Notes under the pieces: model-generated
Databases searched by the model: none
What the model saw: the letters and a program-made list of their open reading frames with translations, nothing else
What the model was told of the DNA's origin: nothing
Position numbers and translations under genes: made by a program
Assembly (NCBI GenBank): GCA_018398815.1
Contig: CM031610.1
Location: 33,149,040-33,213,039, forward strand
Origin: Conus ventricosus
Taxonomy: Eukaryota > Mollusca > Gastropoda > Neogastropoda > Conidae
Length of the DNA: 64,000 nt
Direction of reading: 5' to 3'
Shown here: one piece after another, positions 24,030 through 36,588 of the stretch
How positions within the stretch are numbered: position 1 is the first letter of the stretch
How the letters are laid out: each line of letters begins with the position of its first letter

Positions 24030-24230
24030 AGAGCACACAGACAGCCATACGTTTGAATCTCCTTCAACATGTACAGATAGCCATACGTTTGAATCTCCTT
24101 CAACACGTACAGATAGCCATACATTTGATTTTTCTTTCTGTCTACAGATAGTCATAAATTTTATTCTCCTTTAGTGTATACAGATACCTATATGTTTTGA
24201 TTCTCTTTTTATGTACAGATAGTATACTTT
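24030..24230. repeat. 36 bp minisatellite running into the gap
   Basis: About five and a half units of 'cagatagccatacgtttga' plus a T/C-rich remainder, period 36 bp. The array meets the N gap at 24231, so it probably caused the contig to end. It continues in contig 3 after 57800. Confidence 0.9.
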
Positions 24231-25230
24231 NNNNNNNNNNNNNNNNNNNNNNNNNNNNNNNNNNNNNNNNNNNNNNNNNNNNNNNNNNNNNNNNNNNNNN
24301 NNNNNNNNNNNNNNNNNNNNNNNNNNNNNNNNNNNNNNNNNNNNNNNNNNNNNNNNNNNNNNNNNNNNNNNNNNNNNNNNNNNNNNNNNNNNNNNNNNNN
24401 NNNNNNNNNNNNNNNNNNNNNNNNNNNNNNNNNNNNNNNNNNNNNNNNNNNNNNNNNNNNNNNNNNNNNNNNNNNNNNNNNNNNNNNNNNNNNNNNNNNN
24501 NNNNNNNNNNNNNNNNNNNNNNNNNNNNNNNNNNNNNNNNNNNNNNNNNNNNNNNNNNNNNNNNNNNNNNNNNNNNNNNNNNNNNNNNNNNNNNNNNNNN
24601 NNNNNNNNNNNNNNNNNNNNNNNNNNNNNNNNNNNNNNNNNNNNNNNNNNNNNNNNNNNNNNNNNNNNNNNNNNNNNNNNNNNNNNNNNNNNNNNNNNNN
24701 NNNNNNNNNNNNNNNNNNNNNNNNNNNNNNNNNNNNNNNNNNNNNNNNNNNNNNNNNNNNNNNNNNNNNNNNNNNNNNNNNNNNNNNNNNNNNNNNNNNN
24801 NNNNNNNNNNNNNNNNNNNNNNNNNNNNNNNNNNNNNNNNNNNNNNNNNNNNNNNNNNNNNNNNNNNNNNNNNNNNNNNNNNNNNNNNNNNNNNNNNNNN
24901 NNNNNNNNNNNNNNNNNNNNNNNNNNNNNNNNNNNNNNNNNNNNNNNNNNNNNNNNNNNNNNNNNNNNNNNNNNNNNNNNNNNNNNNNNNNNNNNNNNNN
25001 NNNNNNNNNNNNNNNNNNNNNNNNNNNNNNNNNNNNNNNNNNNNNNNNNNNNNNNNNNNNNNNNNNNNNNNNNNNNNNNNNNNNNNNNNNNNNNNNNNNN
25101 NNNNNNNNNNNNNNNNNNNNNNNNNNNNNNNNNNNNNNNNNNNNNNNNNNNNNNNNNNNNNNNNNNNNNNNNNNNNNNNNNNNNNNNNNNNNNNNNNNNN
25201 NNNNNNNNNNNNNNNNNNNNNNNNNNNNNN
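24231..25230. other. Scaffold gap, exactly 1000 N
   Basis: Fixed-length run of N. Its true size is unknown and nothing can be annotated in it. Confidence 0.99.
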
Positions 25231-25700
25231 ACGAGATCGGGAGGATACAGCACGGAATAACCTCTTTACTAGAGAAAGTCCCAGGGCATACTCCTTACGA
25301 GGGAGCATGGAGAGGAGGGTTTCGGTTCTGCGACTCAACAGAAGCCCACAGCTGCTTCACTATACCTGACGCTTCCGAGCGAAGTGCCAGTCGGGTCTCA
25401 GCAGGAAGATCCCTAGCGAAAAGTAGTGAAAGTACTTGCGACTATCGCTACAGCACTGGAATAAGTAGAAGTCACTTAGTCGAAGTGCTGGTACTAATAG
25501 TAGGGACTACATTTTGAAAACCCTTCTTCTTCGACGCACCCGTCGCCATACCACCAGCACGGACGTTGCCATGACAACTATATCCTACGGTTCTCAAATA
25601 AAGGGGAAAGACAATTCCACTTGAAGAAACAAATACCGCTCGATATGTCACGTCTCTTGTGACTGACTGTGAGAAACAGCAAATAAAAAAAAAATGTCAA
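25231..25700. other. Gene-free start of contig 2
   Basis: No gene is recognised. A weak inverted repeat (cagcact ... agtgctg, about 25450-25490) was seen without clear meaning. Confidence 0.35.
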
Positions 25701-25705
25701 CGTAC

Positions 25706-25895
25706 AATGTCCAGGCTGCTCCCACTCTGGCAACACCGCGCTCCCACAACACGAGCAACAGTGCAGTGGGGCTCACCGACAAAAATAAAGAAGAAAAAAA
25801 AAATGTCCAGGCTGCTCCCACTCTGGCAACACCGCGCTCCACAACACGAGCAACAGTCCGGTGGGCTCACACCGACAAAAAAAAAAAAAAAAAAA
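25706..25895. repeat. Tandem pair of about 95 bp units, each ending A-rich
   Basis: Unit 1 is 25706-25801 and unit 2 is 25802-25895. Both begin aatgtccaggctgctcccac and both end in an A-rich run; the second run is 19 A. An A run also precedes unit 1. The units differ by small indels. The pattern resembles tandem insertions of a small poly(A)-tailed element, or a duplication mediated by the A runs. Confidence 0.85.
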
Positions 25896-25899
25896 GACG

Positions 25900-28310
25900 A
25901 ATCCGAAAAAAAAAAAGTGACACTAACGCCCGATATACCCACCTGTACTCAATAACCACCCAGTAAAGAAAACTGGTTAACTACAAACAGGAATGGAGGA
26001 CTGAATGGCAACAGAAAGGTAAGTCTTACGGCCGTATCTGAGTGAGGCACCCGGCGAAAGAGGAGGTCTGACGCGGTCGATTCCCCTTCGTCTCAACTCG
26101 AGTCCCCAGTCACACCAATGTTCTTTCAGGCCACCAAAAGACTCCCTACACACTAGAGTCACCCAGCCAACCACCCACAAACAAACACGACAAACTGACT
26201 AAACGTATACAAACAGACAGAACTGGACAGTACTCCGCGAACGAGAGAGACAGTCAGAGCCCTTCACATCCCGGACGAGCCCCCACAAATGTCACGACCG
26301 ACCCCGGAGGTCTGCCCTGACAGGATCGTCTAGATGGGAGTGAAGGGAGTGACTGACCTCACACGCCTTGCAAGAGACCACACAAGAAAGATTACAATAC
26401 AATACACCATTTATTCACACCAACACACACATAGTCACAAATAAGCATTCCAACACACACAACATGCACAATCACATTTAAGCGTTTCCAATACACACAA
26501 CATTCACATAGTCACAAACAAGCATTTCACCGCACACAACATAACCATAATCATAAATATACGCGTTTCCAACACACGTTCCTTTTGTGCTTCATGTGGT
26601 TCCCCCTCACCCTTGTCTCTCTCCAAAGTCCTCTGAGAGTACCGTGTCAAATCAGGTGTCCCAAACCGGGGCTGTTCTTGAACAGAGTCTTTCAATGCTG
26701 ACACCCTTGACACACACACACCACCCAAATTGCACGACACAGAGCTAACCACGCCGGTCACATGCGCTGCAGGAGGTCCGTGGACAGTGGAGAACGCCTC
26801 CCGTGGGATGAGGCATTGTCGCTGAAGGTCCCCGGACAGGGTTAGGACCATCCAGCAAGGCCCACGTGCTCCTCACGCTGCGCGGCCCCAACAGCACAAG
26901 CTTCGGGTGAAGCCCCCGGGAGGAGAGAAAACGGAAGGAACTGAAGGAAAGAAGAAAGGGTACTGGAACCCCCAGTCAGTACGGTCTGAAATTTGCTGCT
27001 TAATCCTAACAGCCACTCGCATGGTGGGCGAGGGAGGTGTTTGCTGAATACATTAGTAACACCAGCTCAACACAGACCTGAGCATAACACAGTAAACAAA
27101 CCAAATGAGAATGTTCGCTAAAGGTCTCCTCACACGAAGCAGGTAAGAGATTACATTAACAGCTAAATAAACGAATAGCAATTTATATCTTCATCCTTCC
27201 CTCACTCATGTTCAACATTTTCCTTTCTTAGAACTGAACTAGTACAGCAACCATTGCTTTATAACTGCCACCACAATTGCAAATAATCATAATTCAATGG
27301 CACGATTATCCCCACATTTTATAGTAACATTTCACAAATAACAATTCTCCAACCACGCATCCAAATGACTAATCACGCGTACGCACGCTCGCAAACACAA
27401 AACACTCGTTCCCCTTGCAAACACAAACAGACGGTGCTGCCGAAAGAATAAGAGACGGTGATTGGTGACAGGGGCGGACGAGCCGAGACCAAGCAAGTTC
27501 CAACCCTAAATCACCAGGTTCTCCATCCCCAACCGACTACCAGCACCACAATGCTTTTGAAAGGAGAAAATTTTTGGATATTAAAATTTAAATGGGCCAG
27601 GTTAAAGATTGAATTAACAAGAAAAAGTGGTCTCAACGAATATTTCTTTTATAATTTGAAACAAAAGGAATTGCGCAAAAGAAGAAGAATTCGCCGGCTA
27701 ACAAAACAACAAAAAAAAAAAAAACCAACCACGAAAACTGTGCTATACCAGTAACCCGTGGGTGACCCAAAAGTGGCGGGTTCACTGACACTCTGCCCTC
27801 TGTCCAGTCGATAGGTGACCACAAGAGCAATGCGGAAAAGATTGACGTGACGTCCCTCTCCCTACAGGCCGACTGCAGGGATAACGGTACCTCCGAACCT
27901 TCGGCGATGTGGAAGAGAAACCAAATCTGAACTGGCGCTCCAGGGACCATCTTCCGCTTGAGAGAAGATAAAACCTGCCCTAACACTATGGCAGCCAAAC
28001 ATGCACGCTGACGTCACAGAGTGAGAATACCTAAGCAAAGAGGAAAGCAGCACGTGCGGCAGTAAAAAGACAGGCGAGAAGGCCGATAGAGACAGCCATT
28101 TCAAGAGAAAGTACCAGCCCCCCGTGAACCTGCGGATGAATTTGCACGGCAAGTGAAATTAAGAGAGAGAGAGAGAGAAGTAAACAAACCTGAGCTGCAC
28201 AACATTAAGGTGCACCACACCACAAGCCACATTAAAGGGACTATTGACACGACAACAACAACGACAGAATAAATAAATGAACAATTCCACCACCCTAGAT
28301 GGGCCAATCG
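25900..28310. other. Gene-free stretch with a 39 bp minisatellite
   Basis: About four imperfect units (period near 39 bp, containing 'acacacaacat' and 'gcgtttccaa') lie at about 26427-26577. The remainder is unassigned; open frames of 96-121 codons at 26.5-28.2 kb have no recognised domain. Confidence 0.5.
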
Positions 28311-28580
28311 TCATAGGACTCTGTGACAATATACTTCTTTCTCCCTACCCATTCATAGTTTTCAACATGCCAGTGATGCGTATCGAGTGTCACTCATCTT
28401 TCCCCAAACGACTCAGCCGTTCGGGACGAGGCTAACCTGTATTTTTCTTGACGACCATATTGTGAACTAAGCGTTGTTCTCATTCCTCGTCAATTTCTTT
28501 TGTATTATTTCCTATATTTCCAAGTACACGCTGTTGTAGATGGTGCCGAATTGTATCAAAGCAAAATCCACATTTCACAT
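28311..28580 (+). pseudogene. GPCR-like fragment (copy 2 of 3), TM6-TM7 end only
   Basis: This aligns with 2230-2490 of copy 1: 'cccattcatagttttcaac' with the TM6 codons, then 'gctaacctgtatttttcttg' with the TM7-like segment, and 'ttccaagtacacgctg' with the downstream tail. The TM7-like part would read about NLYF-FLTT with a one-base shift. It is a degenerate 3' piece only; no upstream part was found. Shared decay over both coding and tail sequence argues for duplication of a genomic segment. Confidence 0.45.
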
Positions 28581-29060
28581 GGAAGCGGGAGTTCCCCATT
28601 TCACTGAGTGGTTTAAAACAAAATCAATATCCGCCATCAGACAACGTCCACAAACTCACTCCACATATGTCAAAGAACTATCCCCCAATGCTTATTTCAT
28701 GGGACGCCTATATAAACTACACTCATCAGTGTTTCTTAACAACAAACTAGGAGGCAAATAAGCATAGTTTTTAGGCATGCACAAGAGTGCACTTGTCATT
28801 TTAATACCTTTTTGTGAGTATTGCTTGGACTGCATGGTGTAAAGGAAAAAAAAACACGATACTTAATATTCATGAAAATAGAGTAAAAATGTATAATGCC
28901 CACTGATACGTAAAATCTATGAAAAGTAGTAAGACGAATACTGTAGTATTCTTCTGTTATAATTAGTAACATGTTACAAAAAAAGGAAAAAATGTATGCA
29001 GAAACCACGAAATTTATGATTGTATATTATTTACTTTACACACCCGATCCCCTCACCTCT
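28581..29060. other. Gene-free AT-rich stretch
   Basis: No recognisable feature. The 73-codon open frame at 28540-28761 has no known motif. Confidence 0.35.
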
Positions 29061-29061
29061 T

Positions 29062-29085
29062 AGCCAACACACACACACACACACA

Positions 29086-29130
<45 letters not shown>

Positions 29131-29136
29131 CAAAAC

Positions 29137-29180
<44 letters not shown>

Positions 29181-29329
29181 AATTAACAACTAGTCTTACT
29201 ACCTACCTAATAACTATTGAGATGTATATTCGAGTGAATATACAGCATCGTGCAGTTGTGATTGGATTTACGTGTACAAGGAAAGGTGAGTCTATGAGAT
29301 CACCTCTATTACATTACTCGCGTCCATGA

Positions 29330-29391
<62 letters not shown>

Positions 29392-29480
29392 AAGAGATAA
29401 GAGAGATTAGAGAGAGAGAGCGAGAGAGAGAGAGAGAGAAAACAGACAGACAGAAAGAGAAGAGAGAGAGAGGGGGGGGA
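29062..29480. repeat. Microsatellites (CA)n, (CTAA)n and (GA)n
   Basis: A CA array lies at about 29068-29127, a CTAA array of about 12 units at 29132-29181, and an interrupted GA array at about 29328-29480. Confidence 0.95.
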
Positions 29481-30085
29481 GGAAGGTGGAACTACCCGCT
29501 TAATAGAAGTCCGGAAAGAGCTGATGTATCTAACAGTCGTCATTTACAGCCACCCCAAATAGTAAACAAACTACACTGTAAATACAAAATTGCTAGAATT
29601 ACAGTAATAAAGCAGTACTTTGTTATAGAAAAACACCATTATGGTACTACTTTGATCATAACATGCATGTTCGAAAAATCCAGATGACGATTCTAAATCA
29701 TAGAAAGATTTAAAAAAAGGGTACAAACCATCACCCTCAGCCATGCTTTCCCATATTAATATAAAACTTATGGACCTAACAGAGAAAAGGCTGAACTATT
29801 TGAAGATACTTCGCTTCAATGCGTCAAGCTGAACATTTGTCTCAGGCTGAAAAATAAATGAAGGAAAGCAGTTTGAAGAAAATGTTAAAAACTTCGAGCA
29901 GCTTAGGGCAACACTTCATACAAAAACACAAACTAACAATGCGAGAACACTGCTTCTCATTTGAACGCATAAAAGAGGTAGAGTTCGCCAAGGTTCAGAT
30001 CATAACTCTTTTTTAGAAGATCAAGCATTTTTCTGTGATGGACTGTGATCAAAGGTTGTCGGATTTTTCTTTCAGGCAAGTTGGA
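29481..30085. other. Gene-free stretch leading into an RT remnant
   Basis: No clear motif. Its right part may be decayed 5' sequence of the reverse-transcriptase remnant that follows. Confidence 0.3.
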
Positions 30086-30089
30086 ATGC

Positions 30090-30600
30090 TGGGATACTCA
30101 CCACAGACCTAAAAGAAAACCTCCCTTACCCAGTCTGAAAGAAGGAAAACAACGAATTATTGTTCCTCTAGTTTCCGACCCATTTTCTTTGACAACCATC
30201 ACATGAAAACATTTTGAAAACAGAACAGAATAATATCCCTGTGAAAAATGGAGTCTTGCCTTCATTTAGGCTGATTTTAGGAAGGCCGAGAAAATTGAGA
30301 CACACTTCCCCTTTACAACCGCATGTGAAAGAGGCATTAGCTTCAAGCTCACTCAACCCTATCAACAATTTGATGTTCACAGAGCCTATGAATCAATTAT
30401 GCACTCTAAATTATTGTAATCAAAGCATAGAAATAGGGATATGGGGTTCGATTCTTTCAGTTTTTAAAATAGTTTCTAACGGCAAACCGAACGGCTCTAG
30501 GTCAATCTACATGGGAGTATTATACAGTTTCTAAGACTTTGACATGGGTGTCGTCAAGGAAGTGTGATCACTCCAGCACCAATGCTTATGATATAAAACA
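30090..30600 (+). pseudogene. Decayed non-LTR reverse transcriptase, third lineage
   Basis: Scattered RT motifs occur in the right order and spacing on the plus strand: SSFRPIFFDNHHMKT (about 30161-30210), ADFRKAEKIET (about 30268-30300, equivalent to the A box DFxKAFD) and GCRQGSVITP (30546-30575, the box before the palm). The 120 codons between the first and last fit a non-LTR RT. Frames change between motifs, stops are present, and no YADD box was found downstream. The clade is uncertain (RTE/CR1-like is possible). Confidence 0.55.
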
Positions 30601-31450
30601 GGTTAATGCAAAAGTCTACAATAGGCCTATTTCCAATGACGTCGCCCTCCGGAAAAACCGTAAACTTGCAATTATTTTAAAAATAAAAACCCAAAGAAAT
30701 AAAATCATTGAACAGAATTAGTTAGACAAAATCATCAATTACAATAAGATCAAATGGTCGATCTGTCTGCAGCACAAAGAGGTATTTGTTGTTTTTAGAA
30801 AGACGACTGTTTCTTTAGCAGGCAGAAGAGTCTGTCATTAATACGGGTTGATGGATACGTTAAAAACATCTAAACAAGCGAGTTAAGTTTTTTTCAGAGT
30901 AAAAAACTTCCATCATAAACCTTTTTTGAGCTAAACATATGAATTACTCAGCAGTAAAATGCAGTATGTCGAGCACTGTCCTGGTATACCTCGGATAAGC
31001 TGGGGTCTAAATCTTGAGAATAGCCGAGTGTGTTGAACCCATTTTTCCAGTTATGAGAGCGGATAGAGTCTGCACATTTGGCATTTTTTTGATCTAATTA
31101 AGTCTCATCCACCCAGAAAGATCTTTTAAACCTCGCCCCACCACTGCTCCCTTCCCAATACAGCTATTTAATAAATTCGTATAAACGTTAAAATGTCTCC
31201 TAAGATATGTAACATCAGTACGGCTCTGCGTTAATTGCACGAAGAGCAGGCTTCTCTTAATTCATTATCCCACTCTCACCCCCTCCCCATCCCCCTTTCT
31301 CACTCCCAAAAGACCCCAGGCTGTTCGACTCGTACGAGTAATAATTATGGTCAAACCTGATCCATACTCGAATGATCGCTATTCACCCTTGCGCTACATA
31401 TAATTGTGGCCATAAATAAGAGATTCTTCGTTTATCTACAATATAGTCTG
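30601..31450. other. Gene-free AT-rich stretch
   Basis: Nothing is recognised beyond possible decayed RT flank. Confidence 0.3.
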
Positions 31451-31454
31451 TTTG

Positions 31455-31685
31455 AGTGTGTGTGTGTGTGAGTGGTGTGAGTGTGGAGTGTTTGTGTGTG
31501 TGTGGTGGTGTTGTGAGTGCTTGCGTGGCGTGCGTGCGTGCGTGCGCGTGTCCGTGCGAGTGTGTGTGTGTTTGTGTGTGGTGTGTGTGTGTGTGTGTGT
31601 GTGTGTGTTGTGTGTGGTTTGTGTGTGCGTGCGCGCGCGCGAATGTGTTTGTGTGTCATTATGTGTGACTTTGTGTGTGTGTGTA
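31455..31685. repeat. (GT)n microsatellite with GC-alternating core
   Basis: Interrupted GT array including 'gcgtgcgcgcgcgcga' near 31627-31642. Confidence 0.93.
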
Positions 31686-33099
31686 GAAAGGAATTTCTGT
31701 TTTCACGTCCGTCACACATATAGGTGATTGCAGACGTCTAAATAACATATTTTTTACAATTTTAGACGATATCAATAAAAGAAAAGAGGACGATGTGGAT
31801 ACATGGATAAAAAATAAGGATAGAATGAATTGCAGGACAGTACTATTGAAAAAATAGCTACAAAATAACTAAAATAATCTAACTTACGATATTGGATATA
31901 AAATGTACCTTAATGGACTTCCCTAAAAGGTTACTCGTTAATTTAACCAAGAGAAACAACTGCAACGAATCTAAAAGTCTAACACATTTAACATGCCCAG
32001 TGTCAGCACTTGGGTACTAACACCATTCCAAAAGGGTTTTCGTTAGTTCACAATCAAAAATCACATGTTGAATCGAAGACCTCCACGACATACGCACATA
32101 ACAGTCAGGCCATACTTGGTTTCGTAGGGAATAACATAAAAGTCTTAAAAGTCAAGGCAAAAACCGTCGGCCTAATTCGACCACAAAGTTTGACAGAGTT
32201 TGCTGACGAAGGGTTTTGATGAGAACTGTAATGACTCCAGAAATCCCTCTCGACTATAAGACTATTACCTTGTATGAATAAGAGGACAATCACTTAATAC
32301 TACCAATATATTGCTTTGCTCCCTTTTTGCGCCTATCTGCTTGATCATTATAAAACAAGAGTGTGCATGGAACCCAAAAGGAAAATTACAACATAAGTAC
32401 CTTTCATGTAAAGACAGTGGCAACATGTACTTATCTCAAATAATACTTCCTCTCTTTGTGTATTTTCAAAACCATACAAACTTATTTTATACAGACAGTG
32501 AATCAACACAAAACAGGATATTAAATATTGAGACTGGCAAGGAAATTAAATAATATAAATGCCCAACAAGGACAGCAATTAGTTCAGGCTGTAAATATGG
32601 AATGACCCTTAACCTAAATATATGATTTTTCAGCTTTGAAATCTGGAATTACCAAGCCAGATCCCGCATACCATCAATCAAGAACTGAGCAGCCCGTCAG
32701 TGTCTACTTTCAAATAGTTTAGTAAACACTTTTCTTCCATGCAATTTTGACAATGTCAGCTACACATGCGGCGAAATCGCTTATTTAGATCAAAAGAAAA
32801 AATGTTAACTGTTACTTTTTCCTGTTGAGTTCCCAGGTACCGCGGAACAGTACGCGAGGGCGCTACCTCGTGTGGTCAATCTTTGATGAATTAAAAACTC
32901 CCTGAAACCTATGAACGAAGCGTCTCTAAAATTTGAATTTTTTCTGTGCATTTTCGAAAAATCAATGTCGGAATCGTGGTATTTAAAACTCTTCAAGGTC
33001 GACCACCGCAATCCGTCTCACACATATTTTACAAAACTTATTTTCCTTTCCTTTCATCAAGTGGCAAAAGGGGCCCTGCTATCTTATAAGCTTCAAGGA
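31686..33099. other. Gene-free stretch
   Basis: No gene is recognised. It may include the decayed 3' part of the minus-strand retrotransposon that lies to the right. Confidence 0.3.
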
Positions 33100-35690
33100 C
33101 TTAGTGTGCACATGTAACGTACCCAGGGCCACTTTACAGCTTTACCTGTCCATTCTATGGGGTAGTTTTTCTTAAATGTGATCGCGAGCAGAAAAGATAA
33201 TTTCCTTCCGTAAGTCCAATCTTGATCGTACAAGACTGGTTGCTAAATGCAACAAAACTTTAGGATCCTGTCCCCAGTGGATAATGACTGACAATTTTTA
33301 GAAAATCAAACTTTTAACTGCTTTATAAACAATTGAGTCATATGTTTTTTCCAGTTTAGTTTTGGTGTTAAGTAGGACACCTAAAAAATTTACTTCAAGT
33401 TTTATAAAAATTTTCCCGTCTCCTCAGAAAGAATATAGCAGGTTACTTGGGTTATAACCATTGTTAAAGAGAACCAAATGTTTCTTTTCAACAGAGAATT
33501 GGAAAGCCATTCAAATGCATATAACGATTTAATTACCACTCTGCTGAAAGAGCTTCTGAATATAATTTATTTGACTAATTTTGTTCATTTCTTTAAAAGA
33601 TACATTAATCCATATTGCAATGTCATCAGCATATTGAGCTACGCTGTATATGATTGAAAAACATGTATATAAGTCATATAGCAATACATTGAAAACAATG
33701 GGGAGATTATAGAACCTTGTGGAATTTCCCATATTTATAGATCTTAGGATGAGAAAGTCACACCAACTTTGGTCATTTTGTGTCACCACTTAATTAGTGG
33801 GCACAGAAGTGTAGACGTGACCAGAAAACCAATTTGTTTTAATTTTATATAATAATCGGCTGTGCCACAATCTATCGTATCTCAGTAAGATCAAAGAAGG
33901 AAGCAGACACTTACGTTTAGCAAAACGTTCTTAATTTGAGTAGTTTTGACCGTGGTCAGATATCAATTGTAAACTTCGTTCCTTTTTAAATTCCAGATTG
34001 ATGTGAAGAAAATACATTCTTTTATCACTCTAGTAATAGTCATTCCTAAAATTTATTATTTTTTTCCCAAGAACTTTCGAGTATGAGACGTGACTGAAAG
34101 GTATATAGCTAGACGTCTCAGACGAGGCTTCCCTGCTTTAAATAGAGTCACAATAGACGCCATCATATCTCGGGAACTTGTCCACATCCCAACATTGTTA
34201 AATAATTTATGTAAAATACTATCCAGTTCTCTGTAAATGGTTTAACATCGTGTAAGAAATCCCATCCATACCAACCGAAAAACCTTTTTATTTCAAACCG
34301 ACAGACGGACAGCATTCCTGACTTCCTGTAAAGAATTGTATACATTTAAGTACTATGTTGTTAGGTACAGGAATCTCTTATAGTATCAGTATTTTTTTCT
34401 TTCAATCACACGACATTAGCCATTATGGCAAACATTCCCATACAACATGTTTTAACGTTACAATAGATGCAAAAATTCATCAGCCTTTTCTTTGGGGAGA
34501 TAGAAATTCTTTACGTGCTGTTTTGATTGGGTAATCTGGAGTTTAATTGCCCGATTTCAGTTCGTTCTCCTTAACCCACACCTTTTTCAAGTCTTTACAG
34601 TCAGATACTTTCATTTAGACAGAACTGTGACCAGTATTGAGTCTTGTGCTTGCGGCTGTAACACTGTTTTGCTTTTATTTTTGGTACTGCACATTTCTTT
34701 ATGAGCTGCATCTTTTATCTCTTGCAACAGGAACTTTTCTAACTTTAGCCAATTAAGATAAGCTAAATGTTTATGCTTTTAACAGCCTCCTCGCAAGTCC
34801 TGGATTTCCACCAGACATTCCCAGAGAATGTTTCACACCCTTTTTTGTGCCCGGAGGGGGGGGGGGATGAGCTAAAGCACAGCCTCAAGAACTGCCTTTC
34901 TGAAAGTTATCAAAAAAGATGTTAACCATCCTTACAAATACCTTCCTCTCCATCTTCTCAGTGAGGTAATTTTGAAAAGTTGCCCAATCTGCCTTTATGT
35001 AATTAAATTTGGGTAAACATCTACACCACTAACTTCAGATACCAACGGATTTCGTTTTAAAAGATAAAAGTATTGGCACATGGTCACCTACCTAGAGGGT
35101 CAATGGCTGTATCCATTTTGCTGTTAATGCTAAAAGCATGTGAAGGGCCCAAGTAAGATCAAGCGCCGATGCACTTCTATGATGAGAATGTCTGGGGATG
35201 CGCGTAGTTCTCCCTCGTTAAGCAAAACTAAAGATGAATCCACAACGTTTCCAGAAAATCCAGGGTGAGAAACTATTTGACAACTCTGTATCCCAGAAAG
35301 GAGCTATGAAGAATTGAAATCGCCATCCCATGATCCACTTTGTCTTTAGAACAGTTTATAAGAACGTAACCAATTAGTAATTTGCCATCAGGGCCCTTAG
35401 GGTAATAAACTGATGCAAAATGTAAAATGATTGTCTGATACTTTCTGTTTTTATAAAGGTTGCGTACATGAACCTGGTATCTTTGTAAAAGAAAGAGGAA
35501 CTAACGTATGTGTATCTAAACCACATTGTAAATAGATAGCTGGTACTCACTTTATCAGATTCTTTGCTTTTATGATAAACCGGGGGATAGTTTTATCCTT
35601 GCTAACTTGGGCAACTTCTGTTGAGTGACATTTAGGACATGAAGGAGAAGTTCTTGATGAAATTTACTAGAAAGATGCATACACAAATTA
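33100..35690 (-). pseudogene. Decayed I/jockey-type non-LTR retrotransposon (EN and RT)
   Basis: Read on the minus strand from right to left, motifs of one element appear in order. A CPKC zinc-knuckle-like end, perhaps of ORF1, lies at about 35624-35645. Endonuclease pieces are WDGDFNSS (about 35305-35330) and SALDLTWALHM with GDHVPILLSF (about 35060-35150). RT pieces are SIVTLFKAGK (about 34130-34160) with TSHTRKFLG just after, AQYADDIAIW with the catalytic YADD (33611-33641), and a thumb segment WGQDPKVLLHLATS (about 33240-33283). Frames change repeatedly, and about 550 bp between the YADD and finger motifs is poorly preserved. It is long dead. The clade is tentative. Confidence 0.72.
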
Positions 35691-35711
35691 TCAATATTAG
35701 TTGACAAGGTA

Positions 35712-36045
35712 CGTGCGTGTGTGTGTGTGTTGTGTGCAGTGAGTGGTGAGTGCGTGCGTGCGTGCGTGCGTGTGTGGGTGCGTGTGTGGTGCGTGTGTGT
35801 AGTGTGTGTGCTGTGGTGTTGTTGTGTGTGTCGTGTGTGTGGGTGTGGGTATTGGTGGTATCTGTGTGTGTGTGTGTGTGATGTGCGAGAGCGTGCGTGC
35901 GGTGTGGTGCAGAGTGTGTGTGGTGTGTGTGGTGGGTGTTTGTGGGTGTGTGTGTGTGTGTTGTGTGGGTGTGTGTGGGTGGTGTTTTTTGTGGGTGTGT
36001 GCGAGAGTGTGCTGCGTGTGTCCGTGTTGTGTTGTGGGTGTGTGT

Positions 36046-36080
<35 letters not shown>

Positions 36081-36170
36081 TGTGTGTGTGTGTGTGGGGG
36101 TGTGTGTGTGTGTAGGTGCGTGCGCACTTGTGTGTGTGCGCGAGCGCGCGCGCGTGTGTGTGTTACGAAG
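35712..36170. repeat. Large (GT)n-rich microsatellite
   Basis: About 460 bp of interrupted GT with GTGC and GTGG variants, ending in 'gcgcgagcgcgcgcgcgtg'. The 164- and 185-codon frames across it are artefacts. Confidence 0.95.
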
Positions 36171-36309
36171 TGCGGGCGATTGGGTGCATTATATTTCTTT
36201 TTCGTTTTAATATGAAATCTTTTTTAATGTTTTCCGTATATTGTCAGTTCACCTAAAGGATAAACTGCCAATAAGGTGTGTTCAGTCAGTCTGGTAGTGT
36301 TGTGGCTTG

Positions 36310-36557
36310 TGGTGTGTTGCTGTGTGTGTGTGTGTGTTGTGTGTTGTGTGTGGTGTGTGTGTGTGTGTGTTGTGTGTGTGTGTGTGTATGAATGAATGAA
36401 TGGAGTGTGTGAATATGTATGTTGTGGTGTGTGCGTGTGTGTGTGTGTGTTGTGTGTGTGTGTGTGTGATGTGGTGTGTGTGTGTGAGAGAGAGAAGGAG
36501 AGTGGAGAGAAGATGAGGAGAGTGAGAGAGTGTGTGTGTGTGGTGTGTGTGTGTGTT

Positions 36558-36588
<31 letters not shown>

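Larger units (their letters stand above)
10222..24230 (+). repeat. 14 kb duplicated block, copy 1 (right end of contig 1)
   Basis: Collinear and in the same orientation with 44001-57978. Anchors are the LINE start (13460 and 47191), the Tc1 right end (20970 and 54715) and the 36 bp minisatellite. Over about 11.7-21.0 kb the copies differ almost only by single-base indels, microsatellite lengths and rare substitutions. This copy ends exactly at the N gap, and its partner starts exactly at the other gap. That is the geometry of an unmerged contig overlap or haplotig. Confidence 0.93.

Noticed and set aside
24142..25369. 390-400 codon open frames across the N gaps (also 42915-44154)
   Set aside because: They consist almost entirely of unknown bases and are not evidence of genes.
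26280..27900. LTR-like features ('tgtcacgacc' and CA-rich ends) in contig 2
   Set aside because: No matching second terminal repeat, primer-binding site or gag/pol motif was found.
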